Assembly: GCF_001592825.1 (NCBI RefSeq)
Contig: NZ_LTZG01000001.1
Coordinates: 1,488,001 to 1,552,000, forward strand
Direction of reading: 5' to 3'
Origin: Planococcus maritimus
GTDB taxonomy: Bacteria > Bacillota > Bacilli > Bacillales_A > Planococcaceae
Length of the DNA stretch: 64,000 nt
The position numbers were made by a program, and so were the translations under genes. This document shows, piece after piece, positions 49,564 through 59,510 of the stretch. The notes beneath the pieces are model-generated. The model was not told the origin of the DNA. It ran no database searches and saw only the letters and a program-made list of their open reading frames with translations. Every line of letters starts with the position of its first letter. Position 1 is the first letter of the stretch.

Positions 49564-51161
49564 ACAGCAATCGCTCCGTCCGTACGGGATTCCGTGCCGC
49601 CTGCAAGCACGCCGGTTTCTGGATTGCGCCAAATAATCTGGCCGCGACCAAAGCCGCCCGGGTCCGCCATCACTTCCACTTGATGCCCTCTGCGTTGCAA
49701 TTCCTGCGCCAAATAGTTCGGGAACTCCGCTTCCACAGTCACTTTTTTGCCACCCATCCATTGCCAGCGAGGCATGTCGAGCGCCGCTTGCGGATTCAGC
49801 AGATAATCAAGCGTATTCACGACCACTTGGAAATGGCCTTGCGGCTGCATATAGCCTCCCATAACGCCAAACGGCCCGACCGCTTCGCCCGCTTTTGTCA
49901 AAAATCCTGGAATGATCGTGTGGAAAGTTCGCTTGCCTGGCTTCAAGGCATTTGGGTGGCTGTCATCAAGCGAGAAATCCGCTCCGCGGTTCTGCAATCC
50001 GATGCCCGTTCCCGGAACGACGATGCCGGAGCCAAAGCCCATGTAATTGCTTTGGATATAGGAAATCATATTGCCTTCCTCGTCGGCCGCTGCCAAGTAA
50101 ACCGTGCCGCCTTTTGGCAGTTCGTACGCCACCGGATTGATCGCTTCTGCCCCGATTTCTTTCGCGCGGCTCGCTGCGTAGTCATCTGATAATAAATGTT
50201 CAGCCGTCACCGGCATATCCGCTTGTTCAGTGATGAAGGCTTGGCCATCCGTATAAGCGAGTTTCATCGATTCGATTTGCTGGTGCAGCGTGTTGCCATG
50301 TTGCCAGACCGGAGTGTCTAGTTGCTTGAAAATATTGAGCGCCATTTGCGCGACCATGCCTTGGCCGTTTGGCGGGATTTCCCACACCTCATGCCCTTTA
50401 TAGCTCGTCGAAATGGGCTTAACCCATTCAGCCTTGTACGCGGACAAGTCTTGCTTTTTCAAGAAACCGCCGTGTTCGGTCATGAAGCTGTCGATTTTCT
50501 CTGCCAGCTCGCCTTCGTAAAAAGCTTTGGCATCGGTTTCGCCAATTTTCCGGAGCGTGTCGGCGTGGCCAGGCGATTTCCACATTTCCCCGATTTCCGG
50601 TGAACGGCCATCTGGCGCAAAGGTTTCAAACCATGCTTCAAATTCTTTAGCGGTGAAATTCTTTTTGAAGGTGTCGTAAGCTTTTTTCCAATACTTCCCG
50701 AGAATCGGCGTCAATGGATAGCCTTCTTCCGCATAGCGAATGGCCGGTTCCAAAGTTTCCGCTAAGCTGAGTTTGCCAAAGCGTTTCGATAACTCTGCCC
50801 AGGCAGCGGGAACACCAGGGACCGTAATTGGCACTAGGCCATGCGTTGGCATCTTGTCGTGCCCTTTTGCTTTAACGGCTTCGATCGTCAGTTCCTGAGG
50901 CGAAGGGCCGGATGCATTCAATCCGTGCAGTTCGCCTTTGACCCAGACAAGTGCGAAGGCATCACCGCCGATGCCATTTGAGGTCGGTTCTACAACGGTT
51001 AAGGTCGCTGCTGTCGCGATTGCGGCATCGATGGCGTTGCCGCCTTTTTTCAAAATTTCAAGACCTGTTTGCGCGGCAAGCGGCTGTGAGGTTGCCACCA
51101 TGCCTTTCTTACCGAAGACCGTATGGCGTTTCCCTGGGAAAGGGTGATTTGAATAATCCAA
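49557..51161 (-). CDS. ywrD: Gamma-glutamyltransferase-family protein, YwrD-like
   Basis: A 534-residue Ntn-hydrolase precursor. Residues up to about 350 form the large subunit (GNAIDAAIATAATLTVVEP). The self-cleavage site with the nucleophile Thr is in the stretch GGTVYLAAADEEGN, and IQSNYMGFGSGIVVPGTG belongs to the small subunit. There is no signal peptide, so it is cytosolic, as YwrD. The start is TTG at 51161, seven bases after AGGAGG. In Bacillus subtilis ywrD also lies near ywrA/ywrB chromate transporters, so the link is conserved. Gamma-glutamyl transfer or hydrolysis is inferred from the family. Confidence 0.92.
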   Translation of the reverse strand: MDYSNHPFPGKRHTVFGKKGMVATSQPLAAQTGLEILKKGGNAIDAAIATAATLTVVEPTSNGIGGDAFALVWVKGELHGLNASGPSPQELTIEAVKAKGHDKMPTHGLVPITVPGVPAAWAELSKRFGKLSLAETLEPAIRYAEEGYPLTPILGKYWKKAYDTFKKNFTAKEFEAWFETFAPDGRSPEIGEMWKSPGHADTLRKIGETDAKAFYEGELAEKIDSFMTEHGGFLKKQDLSAYKAEWVKPISTSYKGHEVWEIPPNGQGMVAQMALNIFKQLDTPVWQHGNTLHQQIESMKLAYTDGQAFITEQADMPVTAEHLLSDDYAASRAKEIGAEAINPVAYELPKGGTVYLAAADEEGNMISYIQSNYMGFGSGIVVPGTGIGLQNRGADFSLDDSHPNALKPGKRTFHTIIPGFLTKAGEAVGPFGVMGGYMQPQGHFQVVVNTLDYLLNPQAALDMPRWQWMGGKKVTVEAEFPNYLAQELQRRGHQVEVMADPGGFGRGQIIWRNPETGVLAGGTESRTDGAIAVW

Positions 51162-51311
51162 TGTGATTCCTCCTATTATGTATTGCTCAAGCGATTAAAT
51201 TCTCGAGCAAGGTGAACTTTTTATATTATTCAAATTTTACGGGAGCCACTCAAATAAGTAAAATTAAATATATTTAATAGTATAATGAGTAAAACTCAAC
51301 GAGGTGTACAT

Positions 51312-52241
51312 ATGGACCATAAACTGGAGATTTTTGTTACCACTGCTGAACAAAAAAGCTTTACCCGTGCAGCCGAATTGCTTCATATGACTCCTTCGGC
51401 TATTTCTTTGAGCATCAAGGCGCTGGAAAACAAACTGGGCGTCCGGCTATTCGAGCGTAGCAATAAATACGTCCAATTGACGGAAGCCGGCCAGGTGATG
51501 TATGCCCAGTCCAAAGAGATTCTCTTGAAATACGATCAATTAAAGCTGGCACTGACGGAACTCGAACCATCGACCGCGATGCCTTTGTCGATTGGTGCGG
51601 CCTATACATTCGGCGAATACTTTCTGCCAAGCATTATTTACGCGTTTAGCAAGCGCCATCCGAACATTACACCGAGTATCACCATCCACAATTCCAAGAC
51701 CATTATCGAACAGACCCATAAGCAAGAACTTGACATCGGCTTTATCGTTGAAGGGGAAGCGAGCGGCAACGATGTCGCAACAGAGTTGTTTACAGAAGAG
51801 GAGATGGTCATCATCGCTCGCCCTAACCACCCGCTCATTCATCATTCACAAGTCGACCGCCGCCTGCTCGAAGCGGAAACTTGGATCATCCGAGAACCCG
51901 GTTCCGGCACGCGCGACGTCACCGACAAGCTGTTTGCCCAGCTCGGCATCGCCCCGAAGAAAGTCATGAGCTTCGGCAGCTCCCAAACCATCAAGGAATC
52001 GGTCGCACTTGGCCTTGGCATTTCGTATCTCTCGGAATCCACTGTCAAAAGCGAAACGAAGACCGGATCGATCGGCGCAATCACGCTGGCCGACTTTCCG
52101 AACAAAAGCCGCTTCCACTATATTACCCATCGCGCAAGTTTCCATACTCCGGCGGCTCAACTTTTCTTGGATTTCCTTGCGTCCTATGTCTTGGATGAGA
52201 AGGTTTCGGTGCATACGCAAAAACGCCTGGTGGAACTTTGA
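51312..52241 (+). CDS. LysR-family regulator, divergent from ggt-chr
   Basis: A 309-residue LysR-type regulator. The N-terminal winged helix-turn-helix is FTRAAELLHMTPSAISLSIK (about residues 16-35), followed by a periplasmic-binding-like effector domain (PLSIGAAYTFGEYFLPSII). GAGGTG precedes the ATG at 51312. It diverges from ywrD across about 150 AT-rich bases, the usual arrangement for a regulator of its neighbour. The effector is unknown. A terminator follows. Confidence 0.92.
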   Translation: MDHKLEIFVTTAEQKSFTRAAELLHMTPSAISLSIKALENKLGVRLFERSNKYVQLTEAGQVMYAQSKEILLKYDQLKLALTELEPSTAMPLSIGAAYTFGEYFLPSIIYAFSKRHPNITPSITIHNSKTIIEQTHKQELDIGFIVEGEASGNDVATELFTEEEMVIIARPNHPLIHHSQVDRRLLEAETWIIREPGSGTRDVTDKLFAQLGIAPKKVMSFGSSQTIKESVALGLGISYLSESTVKSETKTGSIGAITLADFPNKSRFHYITHRASFHTPAAQLFLDFLASYVLDEKVSVHTQKRLVEL

Positions 52242-52355
52242 AGAACCATTTCGGCTCACTTTCATTTGCGCTCGTTTTGTTCCTCTCAATCCAGATGGAC
52301 AAGACGCCATATCCAATTCAAGCTCCAAGCGGATAAATAGTTTTTTTACATCCGT

Positions 52356-52394
52356 AAAAGCCCAAGAAAAGGCGTTCCTTTTCTTGGGCTTTTA
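52356..52394. terminator. Bidirectional terminator, lysR/amidase
   Basis: Perfect arms AAAAGCCCAAGAAAAGG and CCTTTTCTTGGGCTTTT with a CGTT loop, between convergent genes. Confidence 0.93.
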
Positions 52395-52424
52395 TCGTTT
52401 TCTTCTATAAGTAGACTATCCTAT

Positions 52425-53912
52425 TTACTGAAAGAACGGGTTGCCTTGCTGGCCGATCCATAAAACGCTTTGTTCGATTTGCCGCGCCAGTTGAAGCAAG
52501 CGATGCTCTTCGCCTTTTTGCGCCATTACTTGAACGCCAAGCGGCAAATTCGCCTGCGTTACATGAAGCGGCAAAGACATTGCCGGCTGTCCGGTCAAGT
52601 TCGCCAACTGCGTAAACGGCGTATAGCTGAGGCTCGGCAAAAACATCGCGTAAATCAGTTCTTGTTGATCCGTTGCATCGCGTGCCATATCGAGTGCTTG
52701 CAATAACCGTGTGCGCGATTCCGGTGAATGGCCCAATTCGCCGATTTCCGGTGCCGCATGGGCTGTTGCAGGTGTAATGTAAAAATCGAAATGCTCGTGA
52801 AGTGCGGCCATTTTCGCGGCGGCCGCATCCCACGCAGCGAGGCTCGCGGAATAATCCGCTGCAGAAACTCTGCGACCAGCCGATGCCAGTAGCCACGATT
52901 CGATTTCCATATCGTCTTCTGTCAAACGCCGTCCGAGTGAGTGTTCGAGGTTTTTCTTAAGCAGCGCCATTTCCCCGCTGTTCATTAAATAATACTCGCG
53001 CATCAATTGGACGCCGTCGATGTCAGGCGTTTTTTCTTCGATTCGGTGCCCTTGCCCTTCCAACCAGCGCACTGTTTTCAATACCGCCGTTTTCGCTTCT
53101 TCTGACACCAAGGTGCCGACTGGCGACTCTAAAGAGAACGCGATGTTTAAGGGCTTATCAAAATCCCGGTCCAGCTGTTCGGTGTATTTCCCTGGAAATA
53201 GCGGCGTTTGAAATGCCGCTTCCGGCTGGACGATCTGCAAGGCATCGAGTAGCCCAGCACTGTCCCGTACCGTCCGGCTCAGCGCAAAATCAATTGAGGC
53301 CCCTTGCCATTGGCGCCCAGCTCCTGGCCCGACAGGCGTTCTGCCGCGTGTTGGCTTGAGTCCGAACAATCCTGTGAACGATGCAGGGATCCGGATTGAA
53401 CCGCCCCCGTCGCTCGCACCGGCGACGGGCACGATGCCGGATGCGACAGCCGCCGCTGCTCCGCCGCTTGAGCCTCCTGGTGAATGATCCAGATTCCATG
53501 GATTATGCGTAGGCCCGAACAATTCCGGTTCTGAAATATTCTTCAAGCCGAATTCCGGCGTATTTGTGTGGCCGATTGGAATGAGCCCAGCCACTTTCAA
53601 GCGCGCAACGAAATGAGAATCACGCTCCGGCCGGAAATCGGCAAGTACTTTCGAGCCGGCACTCAACCGCTCACCCGCTAAGGCTTGTGAAATATTTTTC
53701 AGCGCAATTGGTACGCCGCCAAAAACTCCATTTGCTCCATGTTCTGCCTCTCGAAGCGCCTGCTCGTGCCGTTCCGCAGTAAAAGCGTGTAGCTTCGGTT
53801 CTACTTCATCTAAACGTCGGAAACTCAGCTCTACCAACTCTCTTGGGCTGGCCTCTCCTTTTCTCACCAATTCCGCAAGCGCTGTCGCATCGAGCGATAC
53901 ATATGTTTTCAT
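52425..53912 (-). CDS. Amidase-signature-family hydrolase
   Basis: A 495-residue cytosolic amidase. The Ser-cisSer-Lys triad is visible: Lys72 in IALKNIS, cis-Ser148 in [15 protein letters not shown] and Ser172 in [11 protein letters not shown]. Unlike GatA it stands alone without gatB or gatC, so it probably hydrolyses small amides. Two ATG codons lie two codons apart; the second (53912) has better spacing to AAAGGGA. The substrate is unknown. Confidence 0.9.
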   Translation of the reverse strand: MKTYVSLDATALAELVRKGEASPRELVELSFRRLDEVEPKLHAFTAERHEQALREAEHGANGVFGGVPIALKNISQALAGERLSAGSKVLADFRPERDSHFVARLKVAGLIPIGHTNTPEFGLKNISEPELFGPTHNPWNLDHSPGGSSGGAAAAVASGIVPVAGASDGGGSIRIPASFTGLFGLKPTRGRTPVGPGAGRQWQGASIDFALSRTVRDSAGLLDALQIVQPEAAFQTPLFPGKYTEQLDRDFDKPLNIAFSLESPVGTLVSEEAKTAVLKTVRWLEGQGHRIEEKTPDIDGVQLMREYYLMNSGEMALLKKNLEHSLGRRLTEDDMEIESWLLASAGRRVSAADYSASLAAWDAAAAKMAALHEHFDFYITPATAHAAPEIGELGHSPESRTRLLQALDMARDATDQQELIYAMFLPSLSYTPFTQLANLTGQPAMSLPLHVTQANLPLGVQVMAQKGEEHRLLQLARQIEQSVLWIGQQGNPFFQ

Positions 53913-54105
53913 GTCCATTCCCTTTGCCCCCGTTTCGATTCTGTCAGTTCAATTGTTCATCATGCTCAAGTGTAGCATTTCCTGCTCGCGGCAAATAGCG
54001 GATGCTTCGTGCGCCCGTGCAGAGATTGCGGACCAAGCGCTTCCATTTATTATCTAAAATATAACGAAAATGGACACATTTACAGCAAGATTTCTATCAA
54101 AACCG

Positions 54106-54154
54106 TTGACTTCTCTGCATAGCTAGCTATACTAATGAATGAGAATCATTTTCA
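54106..54154 (+). promoter_or_regulatory. Fur-controlled promoter of the iron ABC operon
   Basis: TTGACT (54106-54111), 16 bases, TATACT (54128-54133). TGAGAATCATTTTCA (54140-54154) matches the 7-1-7 Fur consensus TGATAATNATTATCA at 13 of 15 positions and covers the transcription start. Confidence 0.9.
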
Positions 54155-54195
54155 TTTATATAAGATTCATAGACCATTTTAAAGGAGAGACACCC

Positions 54196-55257
54196 ATGAA
54201 GAAATTACTTTCATTCCTATTGGTGCTCGGTACGCTTGTCGTCCTTGCAGCATGCGGCAGCTCGACTACAGAAGAATCAGAAACATCCGGTGACGAAGCA
54301 TCGGGCAACGAAGTAAACCTATATACGGCACGTCACTATGATGTAGACGATGAACTTTACAAGAAATTCGAAGAAGAAACCGGCATCAAAGTCAACGTGA
54401 TCAAAGGCGAAGCCGACGAACTTCTTGAGCGCATCAAACGCGAAGGCGATGCGACGCAAGCCGATTTGTTTTTGACAGCTGATGCAGGGCGCTTGCACCG
54501 CGCGAAAGAAGACGGCATTTTACAGTCTGTTTCTAGCGACGTGCTAGATGAGCAAGTCCCAGCTAATTTCCAAGACGAAGATCAAGTGTGGTATGGCCTG
54601 ACGAAACGTGCACGCGTCATCATGTACGATAAAGAAAAAGTCGATCCATCCGAATTGTCTACCTATGAAGCCTTGGCAGAAGACGAGTGGGCTGGACGCG
54701 TTTTGATCCGTAGCTCTGAAAACATCTACAACCAATCTTTGTTCGCTTCTCTCATTGAATTGAACGGCGAAGAAGAGGCTAAAGAATGGGCAGCTGGCAT
54801 GGTCGATAACTTTGCACGCGATCCTGAAGGCGGCGACCGTGACCAAGCGAAAGCCATCGCAGCAGGTGTTGGCGATGTAGCTATCATGAACACGTATTAC
54901 TACGGGCAAATGTTGAATTCTGAAGATCCTGAAGAAGTGAAAGTCGCTGAAAGCCTCGGCGTATTCTTCCCGAACCAAGACACAACAGGCACGCATGTTA
55001 ACGTTAGCGGCGCCGGTGTGGTAAAATCATCTAAGAACAAAGAAAATGCGATCCAATTGCTGGAGTTTCTCTCCGCACCGGAAGCACAAGAAACATTCGC
55101 TTCGGCTAACTATGAATATCCAGTAAACGAATCCGTGGAACCAACTGAATTGCTACAATCTTGGGGTGATTTCAAAGAGCAAGACATCTCGATGTCAGCA
55201 CTCGGCGAAAACAACGCCCAAGCGATTCTATTGTTCAACGAAGTCGGCTGGAAATAA
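54196..55257 (+). CDS. Iron(III) ABC transporter substrate-binding lipoprotein
   Basis: A 353-residue lipoprotein of the FbpA/FutA type. The signal peptide ends in the lipobox LAAC (Cys20), followed by a Ser/Glu-rich linker. The binding domain contains VNLYTARHYDVDDELYKKFE and a Tyr-rich iron-site stretch MNTYYYGQML. It delivers ferric iron to the permease. AAAGGAG precedes the ATG at 54196. It is the first gene of a three-gene Fur-controlled operon. Confidence 0.93.
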   Translation: MKKLLSFLLVLGTLVVLAACGSSTTEESETSGDEASGNEVNLYTARHYDVDDELYKKFEEETGIKVNVIKGEADELLERIKREGDATQADLFLTADAGRLHRAKEDGILQSVSSDVLDEQVPANFQDEDQVWYGLTKRARVIMYDKEKVDPSELSTYEALAEDEWAGRVLIRSSENIYNQSLFASLIELNGEEEAKEWAAGMVDNFARDPEGGDRDQAKAIAAGVGDVAIMNTYYYGQMLNSEDPEEVKVAESLGVFFPNQDTTGTHVNVSGAGVVKSSKNKENAIQLLEFLSAPEAQETFASANYEYPVNESVEPTELLQSWGDFKEQDISMSALGENNAQAILLFNEVGWK

Positions 55258-55332
55258 ACTTACACTGTCCCCCTTGCCGCTTGATATTTGCGGCAGGGGA
55301 TTTCTTGCGAGTTGGAAAGAGGTGCCTGGATT

Positions 55333-56964
55333 TTGCAACGCAGATTGGCCAATTTCAATATTTGGACTGTAGGGGCAGTCGTCATCATCATGATGCTGTT
55401 CCTGCCGAACTTGACCATTGTCACCGGGCTTTTCACGCCGTCGAATGACAATTGGGAACATATGAAAGAGTTCGTATTGCAGCAGTTTGTCATCAATTCG
55501 CTGATCCTGACGCTCGCGACAGCGACGGCCACAATCTTGATCGGGCTGAGTCTCGCTTGGCTGATTGCGCAATACGATTTCCCATTCCGGCGCTTTTTGA
55601 AGTGGGCGTTGATCCTCCCTCTTTCCATCCCGCCCTTTATCGGTGCTTATACGTACCACGGCATCCTGAATTTCACCGGCGCCGTTCAAACGACGCTGCG
55701 CGATGGATTTGGAATGGAGTTGGACCCGGCATATTTCGATATCATGAATCTGCCCGGGGCGATTTTTATCTATACGATGTTTTTGTATCCTTATGTGTAT
55801 ACGATTACTCAAGTGTATCTATCCGAACAATCAGCCTCCTTGATCGAAAGCACACGGCTGCTCGGCAAGGGCCCTTGGCGCACGTTTTTCCAAGTGGTGC
55901 TGCCGATTTCCCGGATTTCCATTATTGCCGGTGCGAGCCTGGTCGTTTTGGAAGTGTTGAATGATTACGGGGTCGTGAAATATTACGGCATCCAGACGTT
56001 CACTACCGCGATCTTCCAAAGCTGGTTCGGCCTTGGGGATTTGGATACATCGATCAAATTGGCCGCCTCTCTCATGGGCTTTGTCATCATCATCCTACTC
56101 ATCGAGAAGCTGCTTCGCGGCAGGCGCCAGTACAGTTATTTCTCGACAAAAGTGCGTCCGCTCCAACTGATCTCACTTAGCGGTTGGAAAGGCTTCGCAG
56201 CAGCAGGCTACGGCATGCTGATCTTGAGTCTCGGCTTTTTCATCCCCGTTATTCAGCTAATTGATTGGACAGTCTTGACCTTCGGGACCATCCCGATGGA
56301 AGAATTCATGCGCTATGTGCAGAACTCGGTATTTGTTGCCGCGCTCAGCGCCACTTTGATCGTCGTTTTTGCACTCATCGTCGGGAATTTTGCCCGTATG
56401 GTGCAAGGCAAGTATACGAAGCTATTGCCGAAACTTACCGTACTTGGCTATTCGATTCCCGGTGCCGTCATCGCGGTCGCAGTGGTCACCGCCTTTGTGG
56501 CACTTGATGGCTACCTCGCCCCGCTGTATTTGGCGATTGGCCTTGAGACAACGTTGGTCCTCAGTGTCAGCATCGTCTTGCTGCTGTCGGCTTATATCAT
56601 CCGGTTCTTTGCCATCGGTTATAATTCGATCGAGACCGGCTATGACAAGATCGGCACGAATTTCCGGGATGCTTCCCGCTTGCTCGGCGCCGGCCCGACA
56701 AAGACTTTCTTCAAAGTCGATGTGCCGATGATGAAAGGCGCGATTATTAGCGGATTTATCCTGGTGTTCATCGATGTGCTCAAGGAGATTCCCTTGACAT
56801 TGATCTTGAGACCGTTTAATTTTGATACATTGTCAACAAAAGCTTTCCAATATGCAAGTGATGAAAAAATTATGGAGGCGTCCCAAGCTTCCCTTCTGAT
56901 AGTCGGCATTAGCGCCTTGGCCATTGTGATTTTCTATAAGATACTCGAGAAGGAGATGGATTGA
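55333..56964 (+). CDS. Iron(III) ABC transporter permease
   Basis: A 543-residue fused permease with about twelve helices and two inner-membrane-component domains, as in FbpB/FutB. The two ATPase-contact loops are ESTRLLGKGPWRTFFQVVLP and DASRLLGAGPTKTFFKVDVP. The start is TTG at 55333, about 8 bases after AAAGAGGTG; the upstream frame has no ribosome site. It begins 75 bases after the binding-protein gene and is followed directly by the ATPase. Confidence 0.92.
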   Translation: MQRRLANFNIWTVGAVVIIMMLFLPNLTIVTGLFTPSNDNWEHMKEFVLQQFVINSLILTLATATATILIGLSLAWLIAQYDFPFRRFLKWALILPLSIPPFIGAYTYHGILNFTGAVQTTLRDGFGMELDPAYFDIMNLPGAIFIYTMFLYPYVYTITQVYLSEQSASLIESTRLLGKGPWRTFFQVVLPISRISIIAGASLVVLEVLNDYGVVKYYGIQTFTTAIFQSWFGLGDLDTSIKLAASLMGFVIIILLIEKLLRGRRQYSYFSTKVRPLQLISLSGWKGFAAAGYGMLILSLGFFIPVIQLIDWTVLTFGTIPMEEFMRYVQNSVFVAALSATLIVVFALIVGNFARMVQGKYTKLLPKLTVLGYSIPGAVIAVAVVTAFVALDGYLAPLYLAIGLETTLVLSVSIVLLLSAYIIRFFAIGYNSIETGYDKIGTNFRDASRLLGAGPTKTFFKVDVPMMKGAIISGFILVFIDVLKEIPLTLILRPFNFDTLSTKAFQYASDEKIMEASQASLLIVGISALAIVIFYKILEKEMD

Positions 56965-56965
56965 T

Positions 56966-57712
56966 ATGTTTGTCGCCATTGAAGATGTGAGTTTTTCCTA
57001 TCCGAATACACAAGCCCCTGCGCTGGACCGGTTCACGCTGGACATCAAAAAAGGGGAGGTTATTTCAATCCTTGGACGCAGCGGCAGCGGAAAAAGCACG
57101 ATTTTGCGCTTACTCGCAGGACTGGAGCGGCCGAAAAATGGACGCCTGGTCATCCAAGATGAAACTTTATTCGACGATAAGACATTTTTGCAGCCTGAAA
57201 AACGGGGCATCGGCATGGTTTTCCAGGACTATGCTTTGTTTCCACATATGACAGTTGGCGCCAATATCATGTTCGGCTTGTCCGGCATGAAAAAAGCCGA
57301 TAAGAAGCGACGCATGCGCGAAATGCTTGAACTCGTCGAATTAGAGGAATACGAAAAGCGCTATCCTCACCAATTGAGCGGCGGCCAGCAACAGCGTGTG
57401 GCAATTGCCCGTGCGATTGCACCGAACCCTCATTTGATCCTGCTCGATGAACCCTTCAGTAATTTGGATGCTGAGCTTCAAGGGAAAATTCGCAAAGACC
57501 TTCGGGAAATCTTGAAAAAGGCAAACATCACTTCCATTTTCGTGACGCACGATGAAAAAGACGCGCACATCCTTGCCGACCGCATTGTGAAATTGAAAGA
57601 CGGCAAAATGGATTTTGTTGGGCGTCCGTGCGATATGCTCGATACGTTCCGTCAAGAAGCTATTGCCGAATCCGAAGAAGTATTGAAATCCAAACCTGTC
57701 GTTCAGGTGTAA
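56966..57712 (+). CDS. Iron(III) ABC transporter ATP-binding protein
   Basis: A 248-residue ABC ATPase. Walker A GRSGSGKST is near residues 38-46, the Q-loop is VFQDYALFPHMT, the signature is LSGGQQQRVAIARA and Walker B is LILLDEPFSNLD. It powers the permease encoded just upstream; the spacing is one base. AAGGAGATG lies at the end of the permease gene. It lacks the C-terminal regulatory domain of longer FbpC proteins. Confidence 0.94.
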   Translation: MFVAIEDVSFSYPNTQAPALDRFTLDIKKGEVISILGRSGSGKSTILRLLAGLERPKNGRLVIQDETLFDDKTFLQPEKRGIGMVFQDYALFPHMTVGANIMFGLSGMKKADKKRRMREMLELVELEEYEKRYPHQLSGGQQQRVAIARAIAPNPHLILLDEPFSNLDAELQGKIRKDLREILKKANITSIFVTHDEKDAHILADRIVKLKDGKMDFVGRPCDMLDTFRQEAIAESEEVLKSKPVVQV

Positions 57713-57717
57713 CACAG

Positions 57718-57755
57718 AAAAGCCGGCTCTTCCATAATGGAAGGGCCGGCTTTTT
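57718..57755. terminator. Bidirectional terminator, iron ABC/pabB
   Basis: Arms AAAGCCGGCTCTTCCA and TGGAAGGGCCGGCTTT with a short AA-type loop and a T run, between convergent operons. Confidence 0.92.
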
Positions 57756-57767
57756 CAATTGCTGTTT

Positions 57768-59510
57768 TCATACAAGGTAATCATCAAGCTCCACTTTGAT
57801 CCACCCGCGCACACTGTTGATGAACCAGATGGCGTCGAACGTGTCGAGCTCGTCTTTTTTCAGCACTTTCGATTCAATACGCCCTTCTTCAATGAGCTGC
57901 TCACGGTAAGTTCCGGCGAGCAGGCCGCTAGAGACAGGCGGTGTGTAGAAACAGCCGTCTTTTTCTGCGACCAAATTGCCGATGGTGAACTCGGTCAATT
58001 CTTCGCGTTCATTCCATAACAGCACGGAAAAAGCGTCAGGCGCTTGCTGCTGGTGCTGCTTGTATATGCCGCGGTTGGTCGTTTTATGATAAAGAAATGC
58101 ATTTCGGTTGTCGATGGGCGATTTCGCGAGTGCACAGCGAACCGGCTGCTCAATCGGCGCTGCTGGTTGTGCGGACAATTCGAGCCGGCCGCTTCGTTCG
58201 AGCGTCAAACGGATTTTGTAAAGTCCAACTGGATGCTGCGCCGCAATCCATTCCAATTGTTCTGACACAGCTTCTTCATCCAATTCAAAACGGAAGTAGG
58301 CGGCGCTTTTTTTCAGCCGCTCGAGATGACGCGCGACCAGCGGATAGTTTCCGTCTTCTAACTTAAGCGATTCGAGCAAGGCGAATTCCGGGCGCTCGTC
58401 GGTCAGCACGCGGGCTTTTGTCAGGAGCTCTTCGTACTCGCCATCAGACGTCGAATCCCAGGTAATCCCTCCGCCCACACCGTAGCGTGCAGCCGATTGG
58501 TCCTGGTCGATGACGACGGTGCGGATCGGCACATTAAAGACGGCGTTTTTTTCAGGAGTAATGTAACCGATCGCACCGCAGTAGACTTCACGTGGCGTCT
58601 GTTCAAGTCCCGCAATATAACGCATCGTGCTGACTTTGGGTGCACCGGTGATCGAACCGCACGGGAATAACGCCTGGAACCAGTCAAATACGCTGAGTCC
58701 TTTTGGCAATTCGCCTTCTACGGTCGATGTCAGTTGATGAACAGTCGGGTATTTCTCCGCTTCAAACAGCCTTGGCACTCGGACAGTTCCTGGCTTGGCA
58801 AGACGGCTCATGTCATTTCGCAGCAAGTCAACGATCATCAAGTTCTCAGCCCGTTCTTTTTCTGATTCAAGCAAGACGTCTAAAATCGCGGCGTCTTCCC
58901 CGCTCGTCCTGCCGCGCGGAGCTGTTCCTTTCATCGGCTTTGTACGGATACGCGAACCGTCGATGCGAAAGAACAATTCCGGCGAAGCCGACAAAATCTG
59001 GTGGCGCCCGATATCCAAGTAAGCGCTGTAATCCGCTTGCTGGTTGCGCGCAAGCTGCCGGTAAAATGCTTTTGAGTCGCCTTTGAACCCGGCGGTGAGG
59101 CGTTCTGTATAATTCACTTGGTACGTATCGCCCTCTTCAATGGCTTGGCGGATTTTCTGGATGCCCTCCTTGTACTCAGGAATCGAGCCTTCGAGCGTCC
59201 AGTCTGAGACTTCGTAGGCGGCTTCACTCGAAGCTGTAGGTACTTGTGTCTCCTTGTAGATGCCAAACCAGACAAGCGGCATTTCGGCTCCTTCGTGCAC
59301 AGCCATTTCTGGATGAAAAGCAGGTGCTGCTTCGTAGGAAACGTAGCCCGCTGCGTAATAGCCTTGCGATGTGTAATCGTCAACTTGTTCAAAAACGGCT
59401 GCCACGTCCACGAGCGAATGCGCTTCGAGTACCTTATAGGGCTCGGAGAACACGAGCGTTTCTGGAGATCCGTCGTCTTTCGTAAAATCAAACTGCAGAT
59501 AAGGGGCCAT
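57768..59510 (-). CDS. pabB: PabB-PabC fusion: aminodeoxychorismate synthase I / lyase
   Basis: A 580-residue two-domain enzyme of folate synthesis. Residues about 90-370 are the chorismate-binding domain: EGDTYQVNYTERL, KPMKGTAPRG, VDLLRNDMSRLA and FPCGSITGAPKVSTMRYI. Residues from about 385 form a class IV aminotransferase (4-amino-4-deoxychorismate lyase), with LTEFTIGNLVAEKDG and TPPVSSGLLAGTYRE. It makes 4-aminobenzoate with PabA. AAAGGAGG precedes the ATG at 59510, and this start overlaps the end of pabA by 23 bases. Confidence 0.93.
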   Translation of the reverse strand: MAPYLQFDFTKDDGSPETLVFSEPYKVLEAHSLVDVAAVFEQVDDYTSQGYYAAGYVSYEAAPAFHPEMAVHEGAEMPLVWFGIYKETQVPTASSEAAYEVSDWTLEGSIPEYKEGIQKIRQAIEEGDTYQVNYTERLTAGFKGDSKAFYRQLARNQQADYSAYLDIGRHQILSASPELFFRIDGSRIRTKPMKGTAPRGRTSGEDAAILDVLLESEKERAENLMIVDLLRNDMSRLAKPGTVRVPRLFEAEKYPTVHQLTSTVEGELPKGLSVFDWFQALFPCGSITGAPKVSTMRYIAGLEQTPREVYCGAIGYITPEKNAVFNVPIRTVVIDQDQSAARYGVGGGITWDSTSDGEYEELLTKARVLTDERPEFALLESLKLEDGNYPLVARHLERLKKSAAYFRFELDEEAVSEQLEWIAAQHPVGLYKIRLTLERSGRLELSAQPAAPIEQPVRCALAKSPIDNRNAFLYHKTTNRGIYKQHQQQAPDAFSVLLWNEREELTEFTIGNLVAEKDGCFYTPPVSSGLLAGTYREQLIEEGRIESKVLKKDELDTFDAIWFINSVRGWIKVELDDYLV

